DNA from: Sulfurimonas sp. UBA6792
GTDB taxonomy: Bacteria; Campylobacterota; Campylobacteria; Campylobacterales; Sulfurimonadaceae
NCBI GenBank assembly: GCA_002452425.1
Contig: DKFQ01000018.1
Location: 1 to 7,887, forward strand
DNA: 7,887 nucleotides
Direction: 5' to 3'
Below, piece after piece: positions 6,916 through 7,887 of this stretch (positions within the stretch are counted from its first letter, which is position 1; every line of letters starts with the position of its first letter). The position numbers and the translations under genes were made by a program. The notes under the pieces were generated by a model. The model was given only the letters and a program-made list of their open reading frames with translations, had not been told where the DNA came from and did no database searches.

Positions 6916-7725
6916 GTGAGAGTAGCATTTATAGGCGATATAGTCGGAAGCCACGGAAGAGATATGTTAAAAGCACATCTCAAAAAAATCAGGCAAGAAC
7001 ATGCCATTGACTTTGTGGTGGCGAACTATGAAAACGCTTCACATGGGTTTGGGCTTACAGTCAAAAACGCAAATGAGATAGTCGGCTACGGTGTGGACTG
7101 TATGAGCGGTGGAAATCATACTTGGGATAAAAAAGAGATTGAAGCGCTTTTTGATACGCATGAGATATTGCGACCGCACAACTACCCAGATGGGGTTAAA
7201 GGGACGGGTTGTAAAGTTTATGATGTGGCAGGGGAGAAGCTTGCTGTCTTAAACCTTATGGGACACTACTCTATGCCATATGTGGATAATGCTTTTAGAG
7301 CGGCAAAAAGTACAGTTGAGGCTCTGCACGCTGATGGTGTAAAAAATATCTTTATAGATTTTCATGCCGAAGCCACAAGCGAAAAACGGGCTTTAATGAT
7401 GCTTCTTCAAGGTAGCGTGAGCGGTATCATAGGGACACATACGCACGTTTCAACCGATGATTTTCAGATAGTCGATGGGACTGCGTATCTCACGGATATC
7501 GGGCTGACGGGATGTCGAGACAATATCATAGGAATGGACAATGCCACGCCGATAAAGCAGTTTTTAACAGGCATAAAAGGGCATTTTGATATCCCTAAAA
7601 AGTGTAAAAAGATTCTCCAAATTGCGATTATGGATTTTAACGACGGAAAATGTGAGAGTGCGTTTAAACTCAAAGTGTTTGATGATGGAGTGGTAATAAA
7701 AACGGATGCGTGGGTAGAGCGTTAG
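6916..7725 (+). CDS. ymdB: YmdB-family (TIGR00282) metallophosphoesterase
   Basis: A 269-residue predicted cytoplasmic binuclear metallophosphoesterase related to Bacillus subtilis YmdB and Deinococcus DR1281. Every expected metal ligand is present at the expected position: Asp8 in F-I-G-D-I-V-G, Glu39-Asn40, Asn67-His68 in G-G-N-H-T-W-D, His150 in F-H-A-E, and His175 and His177 in G-T-H-T-H-V. The later T-D-I-G-L-T-G segment is also characteristic. B. subtilis YmdB hydrolyses 2',3'-cyclic nucleotides and affects the choice between motility and biofilm; whether the role is shared here is unknown. The usual N-G-E-N motif is N-Y-E-N (37-40). The symbol follows the Bacillus name; E. coli ymdB is an unrelated macrodomain protein. 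The gene sits 14 bases after ung, starts at GTG with AAGGAA, and its stop overlaps the stop of the convergent minus-strand gene. Confidence 0.92.
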   Translation: MRVAFIGDIVGSHGRDMLKAHLKKIRQEHAIDFVVANYENASHGFGLTVKNANEIVGYGVDCMSGGNHTWDKKEIEALFDTHEILRPHNYPDGVKGTGCKVYDVAGEKLAVLNLMGHYSMPYVDNAFRAAKSTVEALHADGVKNIFIDFHAEATSEKRALMMLLQGSVSGIIGTHTHVSTDDFQIVDGTAYLTDIGLTGCRDNIIGMDNATPIKQFLTGIKGHFDIPKKCKKILQIAIMDFNDGKCESAFKLKVFDDGVVIKTDAWVER

Positions 7726-7887
7726 GCAGCTGTTATGCGGTAGTATCTGTCGTTGGCAAGATAGGTGTTTACCATGGTTTGGCGCAAGGTTTTTACTTTT
7801 GCTTCTTTGGTCTCTTGTGGCATGGTTATGTCGATTTTTGGAGTTAAGTCCAGAGCAAATGTGGGTTTTTTGGCTAAAGAGAACTTT
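7722..7887 (-). CDS. C-terminal end of an unrecognised convergent gene (partial)
   Basis: On the minus strand one frame is open from the window edge down to a TAA complementary to 7722-7724, giving 54 C-terminal residues that end in R-Y-Y-R-I-T-A-A. The composition is that of a soluble protein: rich in Lys, Thr and Ala, with a P-x-I-D-I-T-M-P segment followed by a probable amphipathic helix (Q-E-T-K-E-A-K-V-K-T-L-R-Q). Other frames over this stretch are also partly open, but their translations are rich in Trp, Cys and Phe or His and Ser and look like shadows. I do not recognise the family. The stop codon overlaps the ymdB stop (TTAG at 7722-7725), so the two genes converge with no spacer. The N-terminal part lies outside the window. 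Confidence 0.65.
   Translation of the reverse strand, partial: KFSLAKKPTFALDLTPKIDITMPQETKEAKVKTLRQTMVNTYLANDRYYRITAA

Noticed and set aside
7726..7887. Plus-strand open frames downstream of ymdB
   Set aside because: They lack a start with a ribosome binding site and translate to Trp/Cys/Phe-rich sequence; the minus-strand frame ending at 7722 is more protein-like.

Overview
The window reads as a stretch of core chromosome from a member of the Campylobacterota (formerly Epsilonproteobacteria), most likely a free-living Sulfurimonas-like lineage. The reasons are the gene order (end of leuS, lptE, a GGDEF gene, folC, mfd), which matches the leuS-lptE-folC-mfd neighbourhood I recall from Helicobacter and Campylobacter, the short FolC and short Mfd, the Lys/Glu/Phe-rich proteins, and the tight head-to-tail packing. 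The genus assignment is an inference; no rRNA or other marker gene is present.

Layout: bases 1-29 hold the last codons of a gene that looks like leuS. Then come six complete plus-strand genes: lptE (31-555, LPS-assembly outer-membrane lipoprotein), a soluble diguanylate cyclase (565-2109), folC (2106-3263, folate polyglutamylation), mfd (3241-6207, transcription-repair coupling factor), ung (6230-6901, uracil-DNA glycosylase) and a YmdB-family metallophosphoesterase (6916-7725). Spacings are +1, +9, -4, -23, +22 and +14 bases, so the run looks like one polycistronic unit with translational coupling at several junctions. Four of the six starts are GTG. Bases 7722-7887 are the C-terminal end of an unrecognised minus-strand gene that converges on ymdB with overlapping stop codons. 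No non-coding stretch exceeds 22 bases, so there is no room for an ordinary promoter or terminator between genes.

Functionally the operon is a mixture: envelope biogenesis (LptE), c-di-GMP synthesis (GGDEF protein with active site and inhibitory site both intact), one-carbon metabolism (FolC), two DNA-repair activities side by side (Mfd and Ung), and a cyclic-nucleotide phosphodiesterase family member (YmdB). Catalytic residues are intact in all enzymes, and I see no frameshift, pseudogene, mobile element, RNA gene, CRISPR array or phage signal.

I did not find convincing evidence for an undescribed multi-gene system. The points most worth following are the roughly 315-residue uncharacterised helical N-terminus of the diguanylate cyclase, the apparent absence of the cell-shape genes that sit between folC and mfd in Helicobacter, and the unidentified convergent gene at the right edge.
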